This document shows, piece by piece, positions 34,801-43,268 of a DNA stretch of 64,000 bases. Positions within the stretch are counted from its first letter, which is position 1, and each line of letters starts with the position of its first letter. Under the pieces are notes generated by a model that did no database searches, had not been told where the DNA came from, and saw only the letters and a program-made list of their open reading frames with translations. This DNA is from Nitrobacter sp051535215 (GTDB lineage: Bacteria; Pseudomonadota; Alphaproteobacteria; Rhizobiales; Xanthobacteraceae). The translations under genes and the position numbers were made by a program. Location of the stretch: the NCBI RefSeq assembly GCF_051535215.1, contig NZ_JBPPLY010000006.1, positions 124,001 to 188,000 of the forward strand, written 5' to 3'.

Positions 34801-36054
34801 CTATGCCGGCCTTAGCAAGACGTGGCGCTTCTTGCCCATCGACAACTTGATCACGCCCTCGGGCGTTAGATTGTCCGGCGTCAGCATCATCTTCTCGTCG
34901 GTGACGGCGACATCGTTGACGCGAAGGCCGCCGCCCTTGATCTGGCGGCGCGCCTCGCCGTTCGAGGCGACGAGACCAGCTTTCACGAACAGCGCGAGCA
35001 CGCCGGCTCCGCTTGCAAGCTCGCTGTGCGGAATGTCCAGCGTGGGAAGGCTCTCCGCGATGGCGCCTTGCTCGAAAGTGGTGCGCGCGGTGTCGGCGGC
35101 TTTCTCGGCTTCATCCCGGCCATGAAGAAGCGCGGTCGCTTCCGTCGCCAGCACCTTCTTGGCCTCGTTGATCTCCGCGCCCTGCAATGCAGCCAGTTTC
35201 GCGATCTCGCCCATCGGCAGGATCGTGAACAGTTTCAGGAATTTAACGACGTCGGCATCCTCGACGTTGCGCCAGTATTGCCAGAAATCGTAAGGGCTGA
35301 AGGCGTCGGCGTTGAGCCAGACCGCGCCTTGCGCGGTCTTGCCCATCTTCGCGCCGGATGCCGTCGTCAGCAACGGCGTCGTCAGGGCGAACAGTTGAGG
35401 CGTTCCCATGCGGCGGCCGAGATCGACGCCGTTGACGATGTTGCCCCACTGATCCGAACCGCCCATCTGCAGGCGGCAGTCGACGCGCCGCGACAGTTCG
35501 ACGAAATCATAGGCCTGGCAGATCATGTAGTTGAACTCGATGAAGCTCATCTCCTGTTCCCGCTCGAGACGGAGACGGACCGAGTCCATCGTCAGCATCC
35601 GGTTGACCGAGAAGTGCCGGCCGATGTCGCGCAGCATCTCGATCCAGTTGAGCTTGGTCAGCCATTCCGCGTTGTCCAGCATCACCGCATCGGTCGCGCC
35701 GGAACCGTAACGCAGCACCTTGGCGAACACGCCGCGAATGCTGGCCTTGTTGGCCTCGATTTCCGCGACGCTGCGGATCGCGCGCGATTCATCCTTGCCG
35801 GATGGGTCGCCGACCATGGTCGTGCCGCCGCCCATCAGCGTAATCGGCTTGTTGCCGCTCTGCTGGAGCCAGTGGAGCATCATCATGGTCAGGTAGTTGC
35901 CGATGTGCAGGGACGGCGCGGTGCAGTCGTAGCCGACATAAGCCGTCGCCTGGCCTTTCGCGGCCAGCGCATCAAGCCCCTCGATATCGGAGCACTGATG
36001 GATGAAGCCCCGTTCGTGAAGGATGTTGAGGAAATCGGACTTGAAGGCGGCCAT
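34801..36054 (-). CDS. tyrS: Tyrosyl-tRNA synthetase
   Basis: TyrS charges tRNA-Tyr. The 417-residue class I synthetase has AYVGYDCTAPSLHIGNYLTMMML, with the HIGH-type motif HIGN. The tyrosine pocket lies in MICQAYDFVELSRRVDCRLQMGGSDQWGNI. The KMSKS equivalent is KMGKT in ASGAKMGKTAQGAVWLN. The C-terminus is an S4 RNA-binding domain (GEARRQIKGGGLRVNDVAVTDE). Length is normal. It is convergent with the AsmA-like gene (42 bases apart) and divergent from anmK (159-base gap). Confidence 0.97.
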   Translation of the reverse strand: MAAFKSDFLNILHERGFIHQCSDIEGLDALAAKGQATAYVGYDCTAPSLHIGNYLTMMMLHWLQQSGNKPITLMGGGTTMVGDPSGKDESRAIRSVAEIEANKASIRGVFAKVLRYGSGATDAVMLDNAEWLTKLNWIEMLRDIGRHFSVNRMLTMDSVRLRLEREQEMSFIEFNYMICQAYDFVELSRRVDCRLQMGGSDQWGNIVNGVDLGRRMGTPQLFALTTPLLTTASGAKMGKTAQGAVWLNADAFSPYDFWQYWRNVEDADVVKFLKLFTILPMGEIAKLAALQGAEINEAKKVLATEATALLHGRDEAEKAADTARTTFEQGAIAESLPTLDIPHSELASGAGVLALFVKAGLVASNGEARRQIKGGGLRVNDVAVTDEKMMLTPDNLTPEGVIKLSMGKKRHVLLRPA

Positions 36055-36213
36055 GGCTAAGGGACCCTGATCGTTCTTGTTCGGCTCTGTCGCAAATTCG
36101 GTTCCGGCGCATCATGGCCGGACACTGCCGCCGGGCTCCGCTGTGTGCCATTATAAGAAGCGCGCGTTCGGCACAAGCCGGACGCCGCATGGCAGCCAGC
36201 AGGGGTCCGCACG

Positions 36214-37314
36214 ATGATGACGGCGATCGGTCTGATGAGCGGTACCTCGCTGGATGGTGTCGATGTCGCCTTGATCGAGACCGATGGCGAGCGAGTGGCC
36301 GCGTTCGGGCCGACCGGCTACCGTCCTTACACCGACCACGAACGCGGCCTGTTGCGAGAGGCGCTTGCGGAGGCGGTCAATCTGACGCAACGCAACGCGC
36401 GGCCGGGCGTGATCGGCGAGGCCGAGCGCGCCGTGACCATGGCGCACGCCGAAGTCGTTGCTGCGTTCCTCGCGCGAAATCATATCGCGCGCGAAGACAT
36501 CGAGATTGTCGGCTTCCATGGCCAGACAATCCTGCATCGGCCGGCTCAGCGGCTGACCATACAGATCGGCGATGCGGCGGCGCTGGCGAAAGCGATCCGC
36601 GTTCCGGTGATGCACGATTTTCGCGCGGCCGATGTGGCCGCCGGCGGGCAGGGCGCGCCGTTCGTCCCGGTCTATCATCGCGCATTGGCGCAATCGCAAG
36701 GTCGCGAAGGACCGGTCTGCGTGGTCAATATCGGCGGTGTCTCCAACGTCACCTATGTCGATGGGGCCGAAACCTTGATCGCCTGCGATACCGGCCCCGG
36801 CAATGCGCTGCTCGACGATTTCATGCTGAGGGTGACGGGCCAGCCCTTCGACGGCGAGGGGCGGCTCGCGGCGCAAGGTCGTCCTGACGAGGACTGGATC
36901 GCGCACGCTTTGCAGCGCCCGTTCTTCGCACTGCCGCCGCCGAAATCTCTCGACCGCAACGATTTCGCCTCGCTCGCGCTGCCCGACATGGCGTCCGCAG
37001 ACGGCGCGGCGACGCTGACAGCCTTTACCGCGGCGGCGATCGCGCGGATCGTTCCGCTGCTGCCGAAGCGACCGGCAAACTGGATCGTGGCCGGCGGTGG
37101 CGCACGCAATCCGACCATGCTCGGGATGCTGCGGGAGAGGCTTGCGCCGGCCTCCGTCGAGTCAGCCGATGCACTGGGCTGGTCGGCCGATGCCATCGAG
37201 GCACAGGCTTTCGGGTATCTCGCGGCGCGTGGCCTGCAAGGCCTGCCGCTAAGCTATCCCTCGACCACCGGCGTGCCCGTGCCTATGACCGGCGGAGTCA
37301 TCGCCAAGCCTTGA
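36214..37314 (+). CDS. anmK: Anhydro-N-acetylmuramic acid kinase
   Basis: AnmK opens and phosphorylates 1,6-anhydro-MurNAc released in peptidoglycan recycling, giving MurNAc-6-phosphate. The 366-residue protein begins TAIGLMSGTSLDGVDVALIETDG. It has GFHGQTILHRP, NIGGVSNVTYVDG, DTGPGNALLDDFM and IVAGGGARNPTML, all family signatures. The start is 36214 or the ATG at 36217; AGGGG lies upstream. A TATAAG at 36152-36157 may be its -10 element, though the -35 is unclear. The divergent partner is tyrS. Confidence 0.96.
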   Translation: MMTAIGLMSGTSLDGVDVALIETDGERVAAFGPTGYRPYTDHERGLLREALAEAVNLTQRNARPGVIGEAERAVTMAHAEVVAAFLARNHIAREDIEIVGFHGQTILHRPAQRLTIQIGDAAALAKAIRVPVMHDFRAADVAAGGQGAPFVPVYHRALAQSQGREGPVCVVNIGGVSNVTYVDGAETLIACDTGPGNALLDDFMLRVTGQPFDGEGRLAAQGRPDEDWIAHALQRPFFALPPPKSLDRNDFASLALPDMASADGAATLTAFTAAAIARIVPLLPKRPANWIVAGGGARNPTMLGMLRERLAPASVESADALGWSADAIEAQAFGYLAARGLQGLPLSYPSTTGVPVPMTGGVIAKP

Positions 37315-37339
37315 GCCAGCCTTTATCCTCGGCGGACGG

Positions 37340-37987
37340 TCAGCGGATGTTGGCGAGCCTCATGTCGAGATAGCCGGTCACCGTTTCCATCAACGGCTCC
37401 ATCTTGTCCTCGAAGAAATGGTTGGCGCCCGGAATGACGTGCTGATCGATCACGATGCCCTTCTGCGTCTTCAGCTTTTCCACCAGCGTCGTGACATCCT
37501 TAGCGGGTGCGACGATATCCTTTTCACCGTGGACGATGAGGCCGGACGACGGGCATGGCGCGAGGAACGAGAAATCGTAGCGGTTCGGCTCCGGCGCGAT
37601 CGAAATGAAGCCCTCGACTTCGGGCCGGCGCATCAGCAATTGCATGCCGATCCAGGCGCCAAAGGAAAAGCCCGCCACCCAGCAGGCGCGCGCTTCCGGA
37701 TTGATGGTCTGTGCCCAGTCGAGGGCGGCAGCCGCGTCCGACAGTTCGCCGGTGCCATGGTCAAAGGAGCCCTGGCTACGGCCGACGCCGCGAAAATTGA
37801 AACGCAGCACTGAAAAGCCGCGCGCCACGAAAGCGTAGTAGACCTGATAAACGATCGGGTGGTTCATGCTGCCGCGGAACTGCGGATGCGGGTGCAGGAC
37901 CATCGCGATCGGCGCATTTTTCTGCTTCGCCGGATGATAGCGGCCTTCGAGACGGCCGGCGGGACCAGTAAAAATGACTTCAGGCAT
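37340..37987 (-). CDS. Alpha/beta hydrolase
   Basis: The 215-residue protein has an alpha/beta hydrolase fold with HPHPQFRGSMNHPIV near the oxyanion region. The nucleophile motif is GFSFGAWIG, the acid lies in VHGEKDIVAP and the catalytic His in IPGANHFFED. It may be an esterase or thioesterase-like enzyme; the substrate is unknown. The start at 37987 follows AAGGA at about eight bases, and the longer open frame upstream lacks support. It is divergent from the SUF cluster across 120 bases, a linkage I believe recurs in related genomes, but no iron-sulfur role is evident. Confidence 0.9.
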   Translation of the reverse strand: MPEVIFTGPAGRLEGRYHPAKQKNAPIAMVLHPHPQFRGSMNHPIVYQVYYAFVARGFSVLRFNFRGVGRSQGSFDHGTGELSDAAAALDWAQTINPEARACWVAGFSFGAWIGMQLLMRRPEVEGFISIAPEPNRYDFSFLAPCPSSGLIVHGEKDIVAPAKDVTTLVEKLKTQKGIVIDQHVIPGANHFFEDKMEPLMETVTGYLDMRLANIR

Positions 37988-38092
37988 TAAGAATCCTTGG
38001 CAGATCGTCCGCAAACGCTGCCGCGTTCTAACATAGAGCGAGGGGCGAAAAGCAAGCGTCTTGCGCGTATTTATCGGCGCCCGCCAAAAATA

Positions 38093-38106
38093 TTGTAGAG
38101 TTACAA
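38093..38106. promoter_or_regulatory. Dyad at the start of the SUF cluster
   Basis: TTGTA (38093-38097) and TACAA (38102-38106) are exact complements around four bases and end one base before the desulfurase ATG. The site occupies the place where a ribosome binding site should be, and none is visible. It could be an operator or a small RNA stem. No known IscR or RirA box is recognised. Confidence 0.35.
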
Positions 38107-38107
38107 G

Positions 38108-39295
38108 ATGATGCAGGAGCGGACTTATCTCGACTGGAACGCGACGACGCCACTGCGCCGCGAGGCGCGCGAGGCGATGGCCGCCGCATGGGACGTTATC
38201 GGCAACCCCTCGTCCATTCATGCAGAAGGAAGGCGCGCGCGCGGGCTCATGGAGAATGCGCGAGCTACGCTGGCTGCTGCAGTCGGTGCCCAACCCCGCA
38301 ACGTGATCTTCACCTCCGGCGGGACCGAAGCCAACGCGCTGGCTTTAAGCAGTGGTCTTCAAAGCAATAAGCAAATTCTTGATAGGCTTATCGTTTCTGC
38401 CATAGAACATGCCTCGGTGCTGGCCGGCGGCCAGTTCGCGCCTGACCGGCTCGCCCGCCTGCCGGTGCAGCGCTCGGGGGTGGTCGACCTCGATGCCTTG
38501 CGACCAATGCTCGCAGGAAGACCGCCGGCTTTGGTGTCGGTCATGCTCGCCAATAATGAAACCGGCGCCATTCAGCCGGTGGCCGAGGTGGCCGATCTTG
38601 TCCATGAGGCGGGCGGCCTGCTGCATGTTGACGCGGTTCAGGCGTTTGGAAAAATAGATTTCAATATCAAAGCATTGAATATCGATCTTCTATCGGTTTC
38701 AGCGCACAAGATTGGGGGTCCGAAGGGGACGGGCGCATTGGTTCTTGCGGAGAACGTGATCGGTCCTCGCGCGTTGATACAGGGCGGCGGTCAGGAACGG
38801 GGTCGCCGCGCCGGCACCGAGAACGTGGCTGGCATCGCCGGCTTCGGAGCCGCGGTGAAGGCGGCGGTCGCGGCGCGAGCGGGCGAGATGGCTCGGATCG
38901 AAATCCTCCGGAATCGGCTCGAACAAGGCTTGAGGCAAACCCAAGGCAGCGACCAAGACGGATCCCAAGCCGGCGTGATTTTTTCGCAGGATGTCGCGCG
39001 TCTGCCGAATACAACACTTTTCGGCGTTCCGGGGTTGAAAGCGGAGACCGCCGTGGTCAGATTCGATCTTGAGGGGATTGCGGTTTCTTCGGGTTCTGCG
39101 TGTTCTTCGGGAAAAGTGCAACCCTCGCATGTATTGCAGGCGATGGGTTACGGCCCCGAACTGGTCAGAAGCGCAATACGATTTTCGCTGGGCTGGGAGA
39201 CGACGGACGCAGATATCGAGCGGGCTATTAAGGCTTGGCGAAAGCTCTCAGGTGCACTACTAAGGAAAGACGAAACAGTGCTTGAACAGTTCTAA
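38108..39295 (+). CDS. Cysteine desulfurase, NifS/IscS type
   Basis: This 395-residue PLP enzyme releases sulfur from cysteine for Fe-S assembly. It begins RTYLDWNATTPLRREAREAM, with FTSGGTEANALAL and HVDAVQAFGK. The PLP lysine is about Lys201 in SAHKIGGPKG and the persulfide Cys is about Cys332 in SSGSACSSGKVQPSH. Its motif pattern is group I (IscS/NifS), unlike SufS farther down. It opens the SUF cluster; sufB follows after 75 bases. There is no iscU here. The start is 38108 or 38111, and no clear ribosome site is present. Confidence 0.94.
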   Translation: MMQERTYLDWNATTPLRREAREAMAAAWDVIGNPSSIHAEGRRARGLMENARATLAAAVGAQPRNVIFTSGGTEANALALSSGLQSNKQILDRLIVSAIEHASVLAGGQFAPDRLARLPVQRSGVVDLDALRPMLAGRPPALVSVMLANNETGAIQPVAEVADLVHEAGGLLHVDAVQAFGKIDFNIKALNIDLLSVSAHKIGGPKGTGALVLAENVIGPRALIQGGGQERGRRAGTENVAGIAGFGAAVKAAVAARAGEMARIEILRNRLEQGLRQTQGSDQDGSQAGVIFSQDVARLPNTTLFGVPGLKAETAVVRFDLEGIAVSSGSACSSGKVQPSHVLQAMGYGPELVRSAIRFSLGWETTDADIERAIKAWRKLSGALLRKDETVLEQF

Positions 39296-39370
39296 GAGGA
39301 TTTCTCGGGAACAACAGGCGCTGAGACTTCAAATCCACCGTGGTCCTTGAAACCGCGAGCGGAGGTAGAA

Positions 39371-40852
39371 ATGGCAGCCGTACAAGAGACGGTCGATCGG
39401 GTTCGCCAGATCGACGTCGATCAATACCGGTATGGATTCGAGACCATCATCGAATCCGAGAAGGCTCCCAAGGGACTTTCCGAAGACACCATCCGGTTTA
39501 TTTCCGAAAAGAAAAATGAACCGGCCTGGATGCTGGAGTGGCGGCTTGAAGCCTATCGCCGCTGGCTCACCATGCAGGAGCCGAACTGGGCGCGCGTCGA
39601 CTATCCGAAGATCGACTACCAGGATCTTTATTATTATTCCGCGCCCAAGCCGAAGAAGGAGATCTCCTCGCTCGACGAGATCGATCCGGAAATCCTGAAG
39701 ACCTACGAGAAGCTCGGCATTCCCTTGCGTGAGGTCGAGGCGCTGGAAGGCGTCGTTCGTCCCGAGGGCGAACGCAAAGTCGCGGTCGATGCCGTGTTCG
39801 ACTCGGTGTCGGTGGCGACCACGTTCCAGGAAGAGCTGAAGAAGGCCGGCGTGATCTTCATGCCGATCTCGCATGCGATTCAGCAGCATCCCGAACTCGT
39901 GAAAAAATATCTCGGCAGCGTGGTGCCGACCTCAGACAATTTCTTCGCGACGCTGAACTCCGCGGTGTTCTCCGACGGCTCGTTCGTCTACATCCCGCCG
40001 GGCGTGCGTTGCCCGATGGAATTGTCGACCTACTTCCGCATCAACGAGCGCAACACCGGTCAGTTCGAGCGCACGCTCATCATCGCCGACAAGGGCGCCT
40101 ATGTCAGCTATCTCGAGGGCTGCACCGCTCCGCAGCGCGACGAGAACCAGTTGCACGCCGCCGTGGTCGAACTGGTTGCGCTCGACGACGCCGAGATCAA
40201 GTATTCGACGGTGCAGAACTGGTACCCCGGCAACTCCGAGGGCAAGGGTGGCATCTACAACTTCGTCACCAAGCGTGGCGATTGCCGCGGTACCAATTCG
40301 AAGATCTCGTGGACCCAGGTCGAGACCGGCTCCGCCATCACCTGGAAGTATCCGAGCTGCATCCTGCGCGGCGACAATTCGCGCGGCGAGTTCTACTCGA
40401 TCGCGATCTCGAACGGCTACCAGCAGGTCGACAGCGGCACCAAGATGCTGCATCTCGGCAAGAACACCACGAGCCGGATCATCTCCAAGGGCATCGCGGC
40501 GGGCAAGTCGCAGAATACCTATCGCGGTCTCGTCACCGCGCACCGCAAGGCGAGCAATGCGCGCAACTTCACCGCGTGCGACTCGCTTCTAATCGGCGAC
40601 AAGTGCGGTGCGCACACCGTGCCGTATATCGAGGCCAAGAACACCTCGGCGCTGTTCGAGCACGAGGCGACCACGTCGAAGATTTCCGAAGACGTGCTGT
40701 TCTATTGCGTGCAGCGCGGACTGTCGCAGGAGGAGGCCGTCGGCCTCGTCGTCAACGGCTTCGTCCGCGACGTGCTGCAGCAGTTGCCGATGGAATTCGC
40801 GGTCGAGGCCCAGAAGCTGATCTCGATCTCTCTGGAAGGCAGCGTCGGATAA
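39371..40852 (+). CDS. sufB: SufB, Fe-S scaffold subunit
   Basis: SufB is the main scaffold on which the SufBC2D complex builds iron-sulfur clusters. The 493-residue protein begins AAVQETVDRVRQIDVDQYRYGFETIIESEKAPKGLSED. It has the long beta-helix core (YIPPGVRCPMELSTYFRIN, LEGCTAPQRDENQLHAAVVEL) and the C-terminal SKISEDVLFYCVQRGLSQEEAVGLVVNGF. Length fits the family. The start at 39371 follows CGGAGG at six bases; a TTG at 39347 would add eight residues and is less likely. sufC follows after 102 bases. Confidence 0.97.
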   Translation: MAAVQETVDRVRQIDVDQYRYGFETIIESEKAPKGLSEDTIRFISEKKNEPAWMLEWRLEAYRRWLTMQEPNWARVDYPKIDYQDLYYYSAPKPKKEISSLDEIDPEILKTYEKLGIPLREVEALEGVVRPEGERKVAVDAVFDSVSVATTFQEELKKAGVIFMPISHAIQQHPELVKKYLGSVVPTSDNFFATLNSAVFSDGSFVYIPPGVRCPMELSTYFRINERNTGQFERTLIIADKGAYVSYLEGCTAPQRDENQLHAAVVELVALDDAEIKYSTVQNWYPGNSEGKGGIYNFVTKRGDCRGTNSKISWTQVETGSAITWKYPSCILRGDNSRGEFYSIAISNGYQQVDSGTKMLHLGKNTTSRIISKGIAAGKSQNTYRGLVTAHRKASNARNFTACDSLLIGDKCGAHTVPYIEAKNTSALFEHEATTSKISEDVLFYCVQRGLSQEEAVGLVVNGFVRDVLQQLPMEFAVEAQKLISISLEGSVG

Positions 40853-40954
40853 CGTTGCGTTCGGGGCCCAGCTCCCGAGCGCTTGACATTGAAACCGTCC
40901 TTTTGCCGATGCGCTGGCGCATAGCGGTACGACGATCAAAAAGCGGAAACCAAA

Positions 40955-41710
40955 ATGCCGTTGCTCGAAGTCAAAGACCTGCACGTTCGCGTCGAGGATC
41001 GCGAGATCCTTCACGGGCTCGATCTCACGGTGAATCAGGGCGAGGTTCACGCCATCATGGGGCCGAACGGCTCCGGAAAATCGACGCTCTCTCATGTCAT
41101 CGCCGGCAAGCCCGGTTACGAGGTGACCGGCGGCGAAATCCTGTTCAAGGGCGAAGATCTTCTGGAGATGGCACCGGACCAGCGCGCCGCGAAAGGCGTG
41201 TTTCTGGCGTTCCAGTATCCGGTGGAGATTCCAGGCGTCGCCACCATGACGTTCCTGCGCACCGCGTTGAACGCGCAGCGCAAGGCGCGCGGCGAGAGCG
41301 AATATTCGACGCCGAATTTCCTGAAGAAGGTGCGCGAGGTCGCGGCCTCGCTCAACATTCCGCAGGACATGCTGCGCCGTGGCATCAATGTCGGGTTTTC
41401 CGGCGGCGAGAAGAAGCGCAACGAAGTGCTGCAGATGGCGCTGTTCGAGCCGAGCCTTTGCATTTTGGACGAAATGGACTCCGGCCTCGACATCGACGCG
41501 CTGCGCATCGCGGCCGACGGCGTCAACGCCCTGCGCAACAGCGAGCGCGCGATGGTGGTCATCACGCACTACCAGAGGCTGCTCAACTACATCGTCCCGG
41601 ACTTCGTTCACGTCATGTCGAGCGGCCGCGTCGTCAAGAGCGGCGGCAAGGAACTGGCGCTGGAACTCGAAGCATCCGGCTACGCCCAGTTCGAAGAAAA
41701 AGCAGCCTGA
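40955..41710 (+). CDS. sufC: SufC, Fe-S assembly ATPase
   Basis: SufC is the ABC-type ATPase that drives conformational change in SufBCD. The 251-residue protein has Walker A GPNGSGKST at 36-44. The Q-loop is in FLAFQYPVEIPG, the signature in GFSGGEKKRNEVLQM and Walker B in LCILDEMDSGLDID. The H-loop VITHYQRLL is typical of SufC. No membrane domain partner is near. It is followed eight bases later by sufD. Confidence 0.98.
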   Translation: MPLLEVKDLHVRVEDREILHGLDLTVNQGEVHAIMGPNGSGKSTLSHVIAGKPGYEVTGGEILFKGEDLLEMAPDQRAAKGVFLAFQYPVEIPGVATMTFLRTALNAQRKARGESEYSTPNFLKKVREVAASLNIPQDMLRRGINVGFSGGEKKRNEVLQMALFEPSLCILDEMDSGLDIDALRIAADGVNALRNSERAMVVITHYQRLLNYIVPDFVHVMSSGRVVKSGGKELALELEASGYAQFEEKAA

Positions 41711-41718
41711 GCGCCATC

Positions 41719-43044
41719 ATGAACGTTGCATTGGTCAAGCCCACGACCGACCACGCCGCCAGCGATATTTTCGCGGCCGCGCGGGGTCGTCTTCCGGGCA
41801 AGGGTCCCGTTGCCGAGGTTCGCGAGGCTGCCTTTGCGGAGTTCGCGCAACGCGGGCTTCCGCATCGCCGGATCGAGGAATGGAAATACACCGACCTGCG
41901 CGTGCTGTTGCGCGAGGTCGCGCCGCTTGCCGCGCGACCCGATGCGGATGCGCTGAAGCGCGCGTCCGAGGCGCTCGCTCAAATCGAGGTGAAGGGCGGC
42001 TGCAGGCTTGTGCTGGTCGATGGCGCGTTCGCGCCGGAGCTGTCCGATCTCGGCGCGCTGGAAAAGGGCGTCGATGTCCGCACGCTTCACGACATGCTGG
42101 AGAGCGCCGACAACGCGGCGCGCGCGGATCTGCTGCGCACCAATGCCACCACGGACGTGATGGTGTCGCTCAACGCCGCGATGGCGACCGACGGTGTCGT
42201 CATCGGCGTTGCGGACGGCGTCGTGCTGACCAAGCCGCTGCACATCGTGCACGTCACGACGCAGTCGTCTGCGTCCTCGTTCACGCGTTCGCTGCTGCAA
42301 GTGGCAAAGGGCGCTCGGGTCACGCTGGTGGAAAGTTTTGTCGCGGCGAACGGCGCGCAGGGCTATCAGGTGAATGACGCCGTGGTGCTGTGGGCAGGCG
42401 AGGGCGCCGACGTCCAGCACGTCCGTCTCGTCGAGGATGCGCGCGACGCCAGCAACATATCGACCGCGATCGTGACGCTCAACGGCAGGACGCAGTACAA
42501 CACCTTCAGCCTGACGACCGGTTCGGTGCTCAGCCGCTATCAGGCGTTCGTCCGTTTCGGCGGCGAAGGTGCCAATGCGTCGATCAACGGCGTCAACCTG
42601 CTGAAGGATCAGCAGCATGGCGACGCCACGCTGGTGGTCGATCACGCCGTGGCGCATTGCCAGAGCCGCGAGATATTCCGCGCGGTGGTGGACGACCGCG
42701 CGCACTCGGTATTCCAGGGCAAGATCATCGTTCAGCCCGACGCGCAGAAGACCGACGGCAAGATGATGACGCGGGCGTTGCTGCTGTCCGACGGGGCGGA
42801 AGCCGATAACAAGCCCGAGCTTGAGATTTTCGCCGACGACGTCACCTGCGGTCACGGCGCGACGGTCGGCGCGCTCGACGAGAGCCTGCTGTTCTATCTG
42901 CGCGCGCGCGGTCTTTCGGAGAAGGAAGCGCAGGCGCTACTGATTCAGGCGTTCATTGGCGAGGCGATCGAATCCATCGCCGACGACGGCGTGCGCGAGA
43001 TCGTCATCGGAGCCGGTGAGCGGTGGCTCGCGGCGCGCGGATAA
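41719..43044 (+). CDS. sufD: SufD, Fe-S assembly scaffold partner
   Basis: SufD pairs with SufB and SufC in the assembly complex and is linked to iron supply. The 441-residue protein shows HRRIEEWKYTDLRVLLRE near the N-terminus, then the SufB/D beta-helix. The motif FQGKIIVQPDAQKTDGKMMTRALLLSDGAEADNKPELEIFADDVTCGHGATVG is diagnostic. The start MNVALVKPTTDHAASDIF at 41719 lies eight bases after sufC. The frame is open far upstream through sufC and sufB, but only as a shadow. A 224-base gap with a repeat separates it from sufS. Confidence 0.97.
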   Translation: MNVALVKPTTDHAASDIFAAARGRLPGKGPVAEVREAAFAEFAQRGLPHRRIEEWKYTDLRVLLREVAPLAARPDADALKRASEALAQIEVKGGCRLVLVDGAFAPELSDLGALEKGVDVRTLHDMLESADNAARADLLRTNATTDVMVSLNAAMATDGVVIGVADGVVLTKPLHIVHVTTQSSASSFTRSLLQVAKGARVTLVESFVAANGAQGYQVNDAVVLWAGEGADVQHVRLVEDARDASNISTAIVTLNGRTQYNTFSLTTGSVLSRYQAFVRFGGEGANASINGVNLLKDQQHGDATLVVDHAVAHCQSREIFRAVVDDRAHSVFQGKIIVQPDAQKTDGKMMTRALLLSDGAEADNKPELEIFADDVTCGHGATVGALDESLLFYLRARGLSEKEAQALLIQAFIGEAIESIADDGVREIVIGAGERWLAARG

Positions 43045-43058
43045 GAGATTGTCGGAGC

Positions 43059-43208
43059 GTCATTGCGAACTGACGGGTCGGCGCGAAGCGGCCGTCTGAT
43101 GCCAGGCTCCGCGAAGCAACTCAGAGGTCTCGGGAGAGCCGGATTTGCTTCGTCGCTTCGCTAAGAACGAAACCGGTGTTGCCGGTTTTGTTCCGGCCTT
43201 GCAATGAC
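43059..43208. repeat. Long imperfect palindromic repeat between sufD and sufS
   Basis: The element starts GTCATTGC (43059-43066) and ends GCAATGAC (43201-43208), exact complements. Inside, GCGAAGCAACTCAGAGGTCTC and GGATTTGCTTCGTCGCTTCGC suggest further folding. A 7-bp hairpin (AAACCGG/CCGGTTT) lies near 43170-43188. I recognise this as the type of GCAATGAC-ended repeat scattered through Bradyrhizobium-like genomes. It interrupts the otherwise tight SUF cluster. Confidence 0.65.
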
Positions 43209-43268
43209 GGGTGCTCCCTTCACACGGGAGAAGCCCGAAGTTCTGACGATGGATATGGAAGTAGTGAC

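Noticed and set aside
40009..43044. A 1011-codon frame that joins sufD to an upstream reading frame through sufB and sufC.
   Set aside because: The part before 41719 is an Arg-rich shadow of sufB and sufC, both clearly coded in other frames.
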